Source: Streptomyces fradiae (GTDB taxonomy: Bacteria > Actinomycetota > Actinomycetes > Streptomycetales > Streptomycetaceae). From it: 64,000 nucleotides of DNA. Location of the stretch: positions 3,658,001 through 3,722,000 of the forward strand of contig NZ_CP065958.1 in the NCBI RefSeq assembly GCF_041270065.1, given 5' to 3'. Position 1 is the first letter of the stretch; each line of letters begins with the position of its first letter. Shown piece by piece: positions 34,188 to 42,120 of the stretch. The position numbers and the translations under genes were made by a program. The notes below the pieces were generated by a model. That model searched no databases, was not told the DNA's origin, and saw only the letters and a program-made list of their open reading frames with translations.

Positions 34188-35043
34188 GGCTGCGCGCCGT
34201 CCACAGCTCGGGGAAGACGTTCTTCTGGGCCCGCTTCTCCAGCCAGGCGACGCCCGCCGAACCGCCGGTGCCCGTCTTGGCGCCCATCGCGCGCCGGGTG
34301 GCCACCAGGTGGTCGTTGCGCCAGCGCCAGACCAGTTCGGCGACATCGCTCAGGGCCTCGCCGAGCCGGACGAGTTCGGCGTTCTGGTCGCTGTCCGCGT
34401 AGATCCCGGCCCAGACCGCCTCGACCTCGGGCGAGGGCTCGTAGCGCTGCGCCAGGTCCCGGCCGAGGACCGAGGCCGGCACGGGCAGGCCGCGCCGGGC
34501 GAGCAGGCCGAGGACCTCGTCGTACAGGCTGGGCTCCTGGAGCGCCTTCTCCAGCTCGGCGTGGACGCGGGGCGCGCCGCGGTGCGGCACCAGCATGGAC
34601 GCCGACTTCTCGCCGAGCAGGAACTCCATGCGCCGGTACATCGCCGACTGGAAGCCGGAGCCCTCGCCGAGCGCGCCGCGGTAGGAGTTGAACTGCGCGG
34701 GGGTGAGGTGGGCGAGCGGGCGCCAGGAGTGGTTGAGCGCCTCCAGCTCGCGCACCGAGCGCTTGAGCGCGTCCATGGCGACCGGGATGTCGTCCCGGCG
34801 CAGCGCGTGGCTCGCGGTCTCCCACTCGTGGACGATCACGGTGAACCACAGCTCCATGACCTGGGTGGTGACCAGGAAGACCATCTCGCCGGGGTCGTCC
34901 GAGCGGAGGTGCTGGAGGTGGGTGAGGACGTCCGCCTGGACGTAGTCCTCGTACGGCGTGGTGCCCGCGAAGTCGAGGTTCGGCGCGTCGGCGACGACGT
35001 CGGCGACCGTACCGGCTCCGGAGGCATCGGGGAAGGTGGACAT
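34180..35043 (-). CDS. kynA: Tryptophan 2,3-dioxygenase
   Basis: Heme dioxygenase of 287 residues that opens the indole ring of L-tryptophan to give N-formylkynurenine. Family features: YEDYVQADVLTHLQHLRS, the LVTTQVMELWFTVIVHEW segment carrying the heme-pocket histidine region, FQSAMYRRMEFLLGEK and the C-terminal ELVWRWRNDHLVATRRAMG with GTGGS. GAGGAG lies seven bases before the ATG. First gene of the kyn operon; a small palindrome lies just upstream. Confidence 0.95.
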   Translation of the reverse strand: MSTFPDASGAGTVADVVADAPNLDFAGTTPYEDYVQADVLTHLQHLRSDDPGEMVFLVTTQVMELWFTVIVHEWETASHALRRDDIPVAMDALKRSVRELEALNHSWRPLAHLTPAQFNSYRGALGEGSGFQSAMYRRMEFLLGEKSASMLVPHRGAPRVHAELEKALQEPSLYDEVLGLLARRGLPVPASVLGRDLAQRYEPSPEVEAVWAGIYADSDQNAELVRLGEALSDVAELVWRWRNDHLVATRRAMGAKTGTGGSAGVAWLEKRAQKNVFPELWTARSHV

Positions 35044-35063
35044 TTCTGTCTCCTCGATACGAA

Positions 35064-35074
35064 CTACCGGGTAG
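35064..35074. promoter_or_regulatory. Short palindrome in the kyn operon promoter
   Basis: CTACC-G-GGTAG lies 21 bases upstream of the tryptophan dioxygenase start. Its position suits an operator or promoter element, but no regulator gene is adjacent and the arms are only five bases. Confidence 0.35.
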
Positions 35075-35170
35075 CGGTCCGCTCCTCCGTTCGGCGGTCA
35101 TCGACCCGGCCGGCACGGGAGCCCCGGTCCCCTCGGGAGGCGGGCTTCGTCGCACGCGCTCCCAAGCGCA

Positions 35171-36058
35171 TCATGACACGAGCGGGCCCTCGATGTAGAT
35201 CCCGTCTTCGTCATACGGATACGCGTTCGAATGACAGCCGTGCAGTCCCTTGATCTGCTGCATCATGACCGGCGCGGGCTTGCCGGGCCCCGGGCAGCCC
35301 ATGTGCCGGCGCAGCCCGATCTCGTGCCCGACCTCGTGGTTGATGATCAGGTGCCGGTACTCGTGGGGCGGGCCCGCGAAGGTGGGCGAGCCGAGCAGCC
35401 AGCGCTTGAGGTTGACCACGACGCCGGTGGAGGTCTCGCAGTTCAGCTCGCCGTGGGTGTTCATGCCGTTGGCGGCGCACAGCCGGTCGGCGGTGTCGGG
35501 GGTGGCGATCCGGATCACGAAGTCGGCGTTCTCACCGGCGCTGACCAGCTGGAAGCGGCCCCGGCCGTGCGCGGCCCAGCCGCGCGGGTGGGCGAGGATC
35601 CGCTCGATCTCGGTGGCCGCCTCACGGGCGGAGACGTCCACGCCGTCCTCGACCTGGACGCGGTAGCGGCGCAGCGTGCCGCCGGTGCCGACGGGGGTGC
35701 CGGTGGCCCGGGCGGTGGTGAAGGTGCCGGCGCCGGACCGCGGCACGGCGGTCTTCTCGGGGGCGGGCTTTGCTGTCTTCTTCGGGGTGGGCCGGGGCGT
35801 GGGTCTGGACGTCGGCGTCGGCTTGGGCTGGGGCTTCGGCGTCGGGGTGGGCGGCTGCGACGACGGTGTGCGTACGGGCTCCGAGGGCGGCGCGGCGGTC
35901 ACGTGGCCGTCCTGCCCCTCGAAGTGCGCGAGTGCGGCCCCGCCGCCCAGCGCCACGAGCGCCAGCGCGAGCACCGGCAGCACGAACCGGCCGCCCCTCC
36001 CCCGCTGCTTCCCCCTGCGGCGTCGACGGCTCTGCTGCGTGGCACGGCGCTTCCCCAA
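35171..36058 (-). CDS. DUF3152 exported metalloprotease-like protein
   Basis: Exported or membrane-anchored protein of about 295 residues. A very basic head (RRRRRGKQRGRGGR) precedes a transmembrane helix (FVLPVLALALVALGGGAALA), then a long Pro/Thr/Lys linker and the DUF3152 domain. That domain contains a zinc-protease motif HEVGHEIGLRRHMGCPG (HExxH plus a third His), and a conserved Cys pair region LCAANGMNTHGELNC. TTG 36058 with GGGGGG upstream is preferred; ATG 36178 would add an improbable Cys/Arg-rich lead. Substrate unknown; homologues are conserved across actinobacteria. Confidence 0.85.
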   Translation of the reverse strand: MGKRRATQQSRRRRRGKQRGRGGRFVLPVLALALVALGGGAALAHFEGQDGHVTAAPPSEPVRTPSSQPPTPTPKPQPKPTPTSRPTPRPTPKKTAKPAPEKTAVPRSGAGTFTTARATGTPVGTGGTLRRYRVQVEDGVDVSAREAATEIERILAHPRGWAAHGRGRFQLVSAGENADFVIRIATPDTADRLCAANGMNTHGELNCETSTGVVVNLKRWLLGSPTFAGPPHEYRHLIINHEVGHEIGLRRHMGCPGPGKPAPVMMQQIKGLHGCHSNAYPYDEDGIYIEGPLVS

Positions 36059-36127
36059 AGCGGCCTTCCCCCCGAAAGAGGCCCTCCCCCGACGGCCCGA
36101 TGTGCGATCCCCGCGATCGTAACCACG

Positions 36128-36147
36128 CGTTCGAACACACTCGAACG
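36128..36147. promoter_or_regulatory. 20-bp inverted repeat upstream of the DUF3152 gene
   Basis: CGTTCGA-N6-TCGAACG, perfect seven-base arms, lies 70 bases before the proposed start. The half-sites resemble those of the actinobacterial LexA box (TCGAAC-N4-GTTCGA) but in reverse order, so it is not a canonical SOS box. Confidence 0.6.
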
Positions 36148-36217
36148 ATCGGGGGCAGCTGTTACAGCATGGGTGCATTGGGCCGTCGGGGGCGCCGTCA
36201 GGAAAGGGTTCGGGCGG

Positions 36218-36631
36218 TCAGCCCAGGGTGTCGGCCGCCGTCTCCGACGAGTCGCGCAGGAAGGTCGTGCAGCGCTCGAACTCCTCCTTCTCCCCGATCT
36301 CCCCGGCCGCCCGGGCCAGAGCGTGCAGGGCCCGCAGGAAGCCACGGTTCGGCTCGTGCTCCCACGGCACCGGGCCGTGGCCCTTCCAGCCGCTGCGGCG
36401 CAGCGCGTCCAGGCCGCGGTGGTAGCCGGTACGGGCGTAGGCGTACGACTCGATGACGCGGCCGCCCTCGTACGCGTCGTCGGCGAGCTGCGCCCACACG
36501 AGCGAGGAGGTCGGGTACTTCGCCGCGACGTCGGCGGGCGCGGCCCCGCTCGCCAGGAGCTCACGGGGCTCCGGGTCGTCGGGCAGGTGGGTGGGGGGCG
36601 GTCCCCCCAGCAGGTTCTCGTGGATGGCCAT
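36218..36631 (-). CDS. DUF3151 domain-containing protein
   Basis: Small cytosolic protein of 137 residues matching the actinobacterial DUF3151 family: opening ENLLGGPPPTHLPDDP, then tetratricopeptide-like helices (SLVWAQLADDAYEGGRVIES, YAYARTGYHRGLDALRRSGW) and GEKEEFERCTTFL. Its function is unknown. In many Streptomyces it lies near fructose-bisphosphate aldolase, as it does here (about 3 kb away). The gene is followed by an MFS gene upstream on the same strand. Confidence 0.85.
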   Translation of the reverse strand: MAIHENLLGGPPPTHLPDDPEPRELLASGAAPADVAAKYPTSSLVWAQLADDAYEGGRVIESYAYARTGYHRGLDALRRSGWKGHGPVPWEHEPNRGFLRALHALARAAGEIGEKEEFERCTTFLRDSSETAADTLG

Positions 36632-36646
36632 GGGGCCCAGTCTGCC

Positions 36647-38173
36647 TCAGGCCGCGCCCGGGCTCCGGTTCGTGCCCGGGTCCGTGGCCGCCTCCGGGGT
36701 CGCCTCCGTGCCCGGGTCCAGGGGTGGGGCGGTGACGCCGCAGTGGACCTTGCATTCCGGGTGGCAGCGCGCGTGGGCCGGGGTGCGGAGGGTGGTCCAG
36801 GCGAGGATCGCGCCCGCCACCAGGACGCCGGCGCAGATCGGCATCGCCCGGCGGAAGGTCGCGCCGAACTCCTCCGCCGAGCGGTACGCCTCCGGGCCCA
36901 TGCCCGCGAGCAGCGGCAGGGCCGCGACGGCGATCAGGCCGGCCGCCCGGGCCGCCGCGTTGTTGATGCCGCTGGCCAGGCCCGAGCGGGACACGTCGAC
37001 CGAGGCGAGCACGGTCGCGGTGAGCGGCGCCACCAGCATCGTCATGCCGAGCCCGAGCACCAGCAGGGCCGGCAGCACGTCGGTCAGGTACGTGGCGTCC
37101 TCCCCGGCCCGCAGCATCAGGAGCATCCCCGCCGCGCACAGCAGCGGGCCCACGGTCAGCGGCAGCCGCGGCCCGGTCTTCTCGCCGAGCTCGCCCGACT
37201 TCGCCGAGAGCAGCAGCATCAGCACCGTCGTCGGCAGCAGCGCGGTGCCGGCCTGCAGCGCCGAGTAGCCGGACACCACCTGGAGCTGGAGCGCGGCCAG
37301 GAAGAAGAAACCGCTGAACGCCGCGTACACGCACAGCGTCACCAGGTTCACCGCGGTGAACGTCCGGGACCGGAAGATCGACGGCGGCATCATCGCGCCC
37401 TCGCCGCGCCGCCGCTCCACGAGCACGAAGCCGGTGCCGACCAGGACGCCCACGACACCCGGCCACCAGATCTGCGCGATCAGCGCGTACGTGACCAGGG
37501 CGAGCGCCGCCGCGCCGAGCACCGCGCCAAGCGCGTCGAACCGGCCGCGCACGGTCCCGTCCCGGGACTCCGGAACGTGCCGCAGCGCCACCGGCACGCA
37601 GATCAGCGCCAGCGGCACGTTCAACAGGAACACCCACCGCCAGCCGGGCCCGTCCACCAGCCAGCCGCCGACGAACGGCCCGATCGCCGCCCCGACCCCG
37701 CCGAACCCGGACCACAGGCCGACGGCCTTCGCCCGGTCGTCCTCGTGGAAGCTGGCCTGGATCAGCGCGAGCGAGCCCGGGGTGAGCAGCGCCCCGCCGA
37801 CGCCCTGGAGGGCGCGGGCCGCGATCAACACCCCGGCGTTCGGGGCGAGCCCGCACAGCAGCGAGGCCGCCGCGAACCACACCACGCCGACCACGAAGAC
37901 CTTGCGCCGCCCGTAGCGGTCGCCGAGCGCCCCGCCGAGCAGGATCAGGCCCGCGAGAGTGACCATGTAGGCGTTGACGGTCCACTGCAGGTCGGCCAGG
38001 TCGGCGCCGAGGTCCTCGCCGATGTGCGGCAGGGCGACATTGACGACGGTGGAGTCGAGCATCGCCATCGCGGAGCCGAGGACGGTCGTGAAGACCACCC
38101 AGCGGCCCGTGCCCGAGGCCAGCCGGATCCCCAGACCGGGTGCCGCGCCCGCCGTGCCCGCCGTGTCGGTCAT
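36647..38173 (-). CDS. MFS exporter, DHA2 (14-helix) type
   Basis: Proton-driven drug-type exporter of 508 residues with about 14 helices. Motif D1-like LDSTVVNVALPHIGEDL, motif A GDRYGRRKVF (about 85), motif B-like ARALQGVGGALLTPGSLALI (about 120) and motif C-like GFGGVGAAIGPFVGGWLV are all present. The C-terminus is a hydrophilic tail with CHPECKVHCG, an unusual three-cysteine segment, and a Thr/Pro run. Substrate unknown. Confidence 0.9.
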   Translation of the reverse strand: MTDTAGTAGAAPGLGIRLASGTGRWVVFTTVLGSAMAMLDSTVVNVALPHIGEDLGADLADLQWTVNAYMVTLAGLILLGGALGDRYGRRKVFVVGVVWFAAASLLCGLAPNAGVLIAARALQGVGGALLTPGSLALIQASFHEDDRAKAVGLWSGFGGVGAAIGPFVGGWLVDGPGWRWVFLLNVPLALICVPVALRHVPESRDGTVRGRFDALGAVLGAAALALVTYALIAQIWWPGVVGVLVGTGFVLVERRRGEGAMMPPSIFRSRTFTAVNLVTLCVYAAFSGFFFLAALQLQVVSGYSALQAGTALLPTTVLMLLLSAKSGELGEKTGPRLPLTVGPLLCAAGMLLMLRAGEDATYLTDVLPALLVLGLGMTMLVAPLTATVLASVDVSRSGLASGINNAAARAAGLIAVAALPLLAGMGPEAYRSAEEFGATFRRAMPICAGVLVAGAILAWTTLRTPAHARCHPECKVHCGVTAPPLDPGTEATPEAATDPGTNRSPGAA

Positions 38174-38231
38174 GCCTGCATGGTCCCCCGATCCGCCGGA
38201 CCCCGCGACCGATCACGGCCGGCCCGTACGG

Positions 38232-39389
38232 TCAGTGGCGCAGCCGGGTCGCCGCCCGTATCAGCGCGTCCACGCCCCGCTCGGCCTTGGCCCGGGGGCA
38301 GCCCAGGTTGAGGCGGACGAAGCCGGGGGTGCCGTAGACGCCGCCCGGCATGATCGCGACCTTCTCCTTCGTGATCAGCTCTTCCTGGAGCGCGGTCTCG
38401 TCGATGCCGAGCGGGCGCAGGTCGATCCAGGCGAGGTAGCCGGCCTGCGGCGGGGTCCAGTCGAGCTCGGGGAGCCCGGCGGCGAGGCGTTCGGCGACCA
38501 TGCCCATGGTGCCGGCGACATAGCCGCGCAGCGCGTCCAGCCAGGGCTCGCCGTGCCGGTACGCGGCGACGTGCGCGGTGAGCGAGAGCACCGCCGGGGA
38601 GCCGAGGCCCTCACCGTTCTCCATGCGCCCGAGGAACGTGACGCGCTCGTCCGGGTCGCCGAGGAAGCCGTACGAGCCGGAGAGCGCGGGAAAGTTGAAG
38701 GCCTTGGTGCCGGAGGTGACGAGCGCCCAGCGGCGGCCCCGCCCGGGCTCGGCGACGGCCGTCCACGGGGTGTGGGCGTGATCGGCGCGGGTGAGGTCGG
38801 CGTGGATCTCGTCGCTGACGACGGCGGCGCCGTGCCGCTCGGCGAGCCGGGCGAACTCCTTCAGCTCCTCGGCCCGCCACACCCGCCCGGTCGGGTTGTG
38901 CGGGGAGCAGAGCAGCAGCATCCGGCTGTCGGGCCGGGCGAGCTCGCGCTCCAGGGCCTCCGGGTCGTCCAGCGGCACCCCGCGCAGCTCGCGGCCGAGG
39001 CCGGTGACGACCTTGCGGAAGCCGTCGTAGGTGGGGGTGTGCACGACGACGCCGTCGCCGGGCTCGGTCCACATGCGCAGGAGCTGGGAGAGCTGGCTGA
39101 GCACGGAGGGCGCGAAGACCATGGCCTCGGGGTCGACCGCGGTGCCGTGGCGGCGCGCGTACCAGTCCCGTACGGCCTCCCGGAACGCGCCGAGCCGCCA
39201 GTCGGTGTAGCCGAACACCCCGTGGTCGATCCGGGCGTGCAGGGCCTCCAGGACGGCGGGCGGGGAGGCGAAGTCCATGTCGGAGACGGTGAAGGGCAGC
39301 AGGCCGGGGACGCCGAAGCGTTCGGCGGCGCCGTCCCAGGTGACGGACGAGGTGCCGTGCCGGTCTATCGCGCGGTCGAAGTCGAACAT
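38232..39389 (-). CDS. MalY/PatB-type PLP aminotransferase (cystathionine beta-lyase-like)
   Basis: Fold-type I PLP enzyme of 385 residues. Typical MalY/PatB opening (FTVSDMDFASPPAVLEAL, GVFGYTDW), the substrate-site LCSPHNPTGRVW, PLP Asp/Tyr region VVSDEIHADL, Schiff-base lysine in TSGTKAFNFPALSGSYGF and the C-terminal Arg in FVRLNLGCPRA. Such enzymes cleave cystathionine/cysteine C-S bonds or act as transaminases. ATG 39389 has AAGGGG five bases upstream. Single gene, downstream of fbaA on the same strand after a strong hairpin. Confidence 0.92.
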   Translation of the reverse strand: MFDFDRAIDRHGTSSVTWDGAAERFGVPGLLPFTVSDMDFASPPAVLEALHARIDHGVFGYTDWRLGAFREAVRDWYARRHGTAVDPEAMVFAPSVLSQLSQLLRMWTEPGDGVVVHTPTYDGFRKVVTGLGRELRGVPLDDPEALERELARPDSRMLLLCSPHNPTGRVWRAEELKEFARLAERHGAAVVSDEIHADLTRADHAHTPWTAVAEPGRGRRWALVTSGTKAFNFPALSGSYGFLGDPDERVTFLGRMENGEGLGSPAVLSLTAHVAAYRHGEPWLDALRGYVAGTMGMVAERLAAGLPELDWTPPQAGYLAWIDLRPLGIDETALQEELITKEKVAIMPGGVYGTPGFVRLNLGCPRAKAERGVDALIRAATRLRH

Positions 39390-39419
39390 CTCCACCCCTT
39401 GTGAGTACACGGGAACGCC

Positions 39420-39457
39420 GACGGGCCCGGCCCCACTCTCGTGGTGCCGGGCCCGTC
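39420..39457 (-). terminator. Hairpin terminator downstream of fbaA
   Basis: Twelve-base arms GACGGGCCCGGC and complement, with an inner CCAC/GTGG pairing, follow the fbaA stop by 25 bases and separate it from the MalY-type gene. Confidence 0.82.
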
Positions 39458-39482
39458 GTACAACTACGCCTGGGTCAGGCGC

Positions 39483-40505
39483 TTACTTCAGCTTCGTACC
39501 GGTCGAGCGCAGCGCCGCGCACGCCTCGGTGACGCGCTTGGCCATGCCGGCCTCGGCGAGCTTGCCCCAGGTGCGCGGGTCGTAGGTGGACTTCTTGCCG
39601 ACCTCGCCGTCGACCTTCAGGACACCGTCGTAGTTCTTGAACATGTGGTCCGCCACCGGACGCGTGAAGGCGTACTGGGTGTCGGTGTCGAGGTTCATCT
39701 TCACGACGCCGTTCTCCAGCGCGGTGGCGATCTCCTCGGCGGTGGAGCCGGAGCCGCCGTGGAAGACGAAGTCGAACGGGGAGGTCTTGCCGTACTTCTC
39801 GGCGACGCCCGCCTGGAGGTCCTTGAGGAGCTCGGGGCGAAGCACGACGTTGCCGGGCTTGTAGACGCCGTGGACGTTGCCGAAGGAGGCGGCGAGCAGG
39901 TAGCGGCCCTTCTCGCCCAGGCCCAGGGCCTCGGCGGTGCGCAGGGCGTCATCGACGGTGGTGTACAGCTCGTCGTTGATCTCGTGGCTGACGCCGTCCT
40001 CCTCGCCACCGGTCGGGGTGATCTCGACCTCAAGGATGATCTTGGCGGCGGCGGCCTTGGCGAGCAGCTCCTGGCCGATGGCCAGGTTGTCGGCCAGGGT
40101 CTCGGCGGAACCGTCCCACATGTGCGACTGGAACAGCGGGTTCTGGCCGGCCTTCACGCGCTCGGCGGAGATGTCGAGCAGCGGGCGGACATAGCCGTCC
40201 AGCTTGTCCTTCGGGCAGTGGTCGGTGTGCAGGGCGACCGTGATGTCGTACTTCGCGGCGACGATGTGCGCGAACTCGGCCAGGGCAACGGCGCCCGTGA
40301 CCATGTCCTTGTTGTACTGGCCGCCCAGGAACTCGGCGCCACCGGTCGAGATCTGGATGATGCCGTCGCTCTCGGCCTCCGCGAAGCCGCGCAGGGCGGC
40401 GTGGAGCGTCTGGGACGAGGTGACATTGATGGCCGGGTAGGCGAACTTGCCTGCCTTCGCCCGGTCGAGCATCTCGTTGTAGACCTCGGGGGTTGCGATG
40501 GGCAT
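39483..40505 (-). CDS. fbaA: Class II fructose-bisphosphate aldolase
   Basis: Zinc-dependent glycolytic/gluconeogenic aldolase of 340 residues interconverting fructose 1,6-bisphosphate with dihydroxyacetone phosphate and glyceraldehyde 3-phosphate. Zinc ligands lie in ALHTDHCPKDKLDGYVRP (about residue 95), FGNVHGVYKPGNVVLRP and FVFHGGSGSTAEEI; EVEITPTGGEEDGV is the type IIA signature. ATG 40505 has AAGGAG seven bases upstream, giving MPIATPEVYNEM. Upstream lies a parS-containing palindrome. Confidence 0.97.
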   Translation of the reverse strand: MPIATPEVYNEMLDRAKAGKFAYPAINVTSSQTLHAALRGFAEAESDGIIQISTGGAEFLGGQYNKDMVTGAVALAEFAHIVAAKYDITVALHTDHCPKDKLDGYVRPLLDISAERVKAGQNPLFQSHMWDGSAETLADNLAIGQELLAKAAAAKIILEVEITPTGGEEDGVSHEINDELYTTVDDALRTAEALGLGEKGRYLLAASFGNVHGVYKPGNVVLRPELLKDLQAGVAEKYGKTSPFDFVFHGGSGSTAEEIATALENGVVKMNLDTDTQYAFTRPVADHMFKNYDGVLKVDGEVGKKSTYDPRTWGKLAEAGMAKRVTEACAALRSTGTKLK

Positions 40506-40627
40506 TCGTCCGCTCCTTGTGATGTGCGGGTAGGTGCGTGTGCTGTCCCTGACCTGGGGGGCGACGTCATCGTCGCCCCCATCCTTCCAGACTCCGGCAC
40601 GGGGGCCCACCGGCGAGGCACACGAAG

Positions 40628-40659
40628 GGGCGGGGTGTTTCACGTGAAACACCCCGCCC
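40628..40659. other. parS: parS centromere site inside a 32-bp palindrome
   Basis: The 16-mer TGTTTCACGTGAAACA (40636-40651) matches the ParB-binding parS consensus exactly. It is extended by GGGCGGGG/CCCCGCCC arms into a perfect 32-bp palindrome, 42 bases after the pyrE stop, so the same sequence could form the pyrE terminator hairpin. In Streptomyces, parS sites cluster within a few hundred kilobases of oriC (known), which places this window in the central chromosome. Confidence 0.92.
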
Positions 40660-40700
40660 TTTCACAAAACCCCAGGTCAGAGCCGATCGGGTCAGGCGGG

Positions 40701-41240
40701 TCAGGCCAGGCCGAGGTCGGACAGCCGGTAGCCGGTGAGGTACGGCAGGCCGGCCTCGGCGATCGCGTCGGCGGCGCCGCGGTCGACGATCGTCGCGACG
40801 GCGACGACCTCGCCACCGGCCTCGCGGACGGCCTCGACCGCGGTCAGCGGGGAGCCGCCGGTGGTCGAGGTGTCCTCGACCACCAGGCAGCGGCGGCCCT
40901 TGACGTCGGCGCCCTCGATACGGCGCTGCATGCCGTGGGCCTTCTGCGCCTTGCGGACGACGAAGGCGTCGAGCCGCTCGCCGCGCGCGGCGGAGGCGTG
41001 CAGCATCGAGGTCGCGACCGGGTCGGCGCCGAGCGTCAGACCGCCGACGCAGTCGAAGTCCAGGTCCTTGGTGAGGTCGAGCATGACCTGACCGACCAGC
41101 GGGGCCGCCTCGCCGTCGAGCGTGATCCGGCGGAGGTCGATGTAGTAGTCGGCCTCGAGACCCGAGGAGAGGGTCACCTTGCCGTGCACCACGGCCTTGT
41201 CCTTGATCTGCTGGAGCAGATCGGCGCGTACGTCAGTCAT
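40701..41240 (-). CDS. pyrE: Orotate phosphoribosyltransferase
   Basis: PyrE transfers the phosphoribosyl group of PRPP to orotate, giving OMP in pyrimidine synthesis. The protein has 179 residues. Visible: the orotate-binding YYIDLRRITLDG, GLTLGADPVA, the flexible loop VVRKAQKAHGMQRRIEG, and the PRPP-binding motif CLVVEDTSTTGGSPLTA (about residue 120). Single gene upstream of a parS-containing hairpin, away from the main pyr operon. Confidence 0.96.
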   Translation of the reverse strand: MTDVRADLLQQIKDKAVVHGKVTLSSGLEADYYIDLRRITLDGEAAPLVGQVMLDLTKDLDFDCVGGLTLGADPVATSMLHASAARGERLDAFVVRKAQKAHGMQRRIEGADVKGRRCLVVEDTSTTGGSPLTAVEAVREAGGEVVAVATIVDRGAADAIAEAGLPYLTGYRLSDLGLA

Positions 41241-41272
41241 GCCATGAGCTTAAGCCGGGACGCGGTGGGGGC

Positions 41273-42067
41273 TCACAGCCGACGCCAGCTCCAGGTGGTG
41301 GTGACCTCCAGGGGGTCGATGGGGGTGACCAGGCGGGGGAGGGTGTTGAGGCCGTTCGGCGGGCCCGACTGGGGCTCGACGCAGACCGTGTCGGCGGGCT
41401 CGTCGTAGACCACCACCCACTGGGCGTCGCTGGTGATCCTCAGCTCCACCGCGCCCGGCCAGGTGAGGGTGACGTCGACGCCCTCCGGCATGCCGAAGCA
41501 GTCGTCCCAGGGGCGCGGGAGCGGGTCGATGCGCCGCCCGGTGGGCAGGTGGTCCGCGCCGCGCTCCTCCTGCCAGGCCGGGTGGAAGCCGAGCTCGACC
41601 TCGGGCCCGCCGTCGAGGCTGCGCCGGAACCAGGGGTGCCAGCCGGCCTGCGCCGGGAACGAGGCGTCGAGCGTCTCGATCCCGAGCCGGAGGGTGAGCG
41701 CGTCCTCGCCCAGCTCGACGACCTGGGTGACCTTCCCGGCGTACGGCCAGGGCTCGGCGAGCTCGGTGGTGAAGGCGGCCGCGGTCTCCGTGACGTACGC
41801 GGTCTTCCACGCGACGTCCCGCACCGTGCCGTGCAGTGCGTGCGGCGCGGCGTGCGCGCTGACCGGCAACTGGTGCTCGACGGCCCCGTCCCGGAACCGC
41901 CCGTACCCGGTCCGCCCGGCCCACGGCGCCATCACGAAGCTGCCGTGGCGCTCGCCGGGCAGCAGCAGCTCGGTGCCGCCGATACGAAGGCTGTCGATCC
42001 GGCAGCCGTGCTCCGGATCGATGGTCAACTCGGCGTCGCCGGCCGTCAGTCGCGTCAGAGTGCTCAC
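41273..42067 (-). CDS. Aldose 1-epimerase family protein
   Basis: Galactose-mutarotase-fold protein of 264 residues, probably cytosolic; interconverts sugar anomers or binds hexose phosphates. Conserved elements: PWAGRTGYGRF (about residue 47), HALHGTVRDVAW (about 75, catalytic His region), GWHPWFRRSL (about 143, second His) and VCVEPQSGPPNG (about 230, catalytic Glu). GTG start at 42067. It lies close to pyrE on the same strand (32 bases), so they may share a transcript. Confidence 0.9.
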   Translation of the reverse strand: MSTLTRLTAGDAELTIDPEHGCRIDSLRIGGTELLLPGERHGSFVMAPWAGRTGYGRFRDGAVEHQLPVSAHAAPHALHGTVRDVAWKTAYVTETAAAFTTELAEPWPYAGKVTQVVELGEDALTLRLGIETLDASFPAQAGWHPWFRRSLDGGPEVELGFHPAWQEERGADHLPTGRRIDPLPRPWDDCFGMPEGVDVTLTWPGAVELRITSDAQWVVVYDEPADTVCVEPQSGPPNGLNTLPRLVTPIDPLEVTTTWSWRRL

Positions 42068-42120
42068 GCCCCGACCCTAAGGCGTGTACGAGGCTTCCCG
42101 CCGCCCGGTCGGGCCACCGT

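Noticed and set aside
36128..36147. SOS (LexA) box
   Set aside because: Half-sites are in reverse order and spacing differs from the actinobacterial LexA consensus, so it is listed only as an unidentified inverted repeat.
35231..38311. Open frame of over 1000 codons on the plus strand
   Set aside because: Runs antisense to DUF3152, DUF3151 and the MFS gene, rich in Arg/Gln/His with no recognisable fold.
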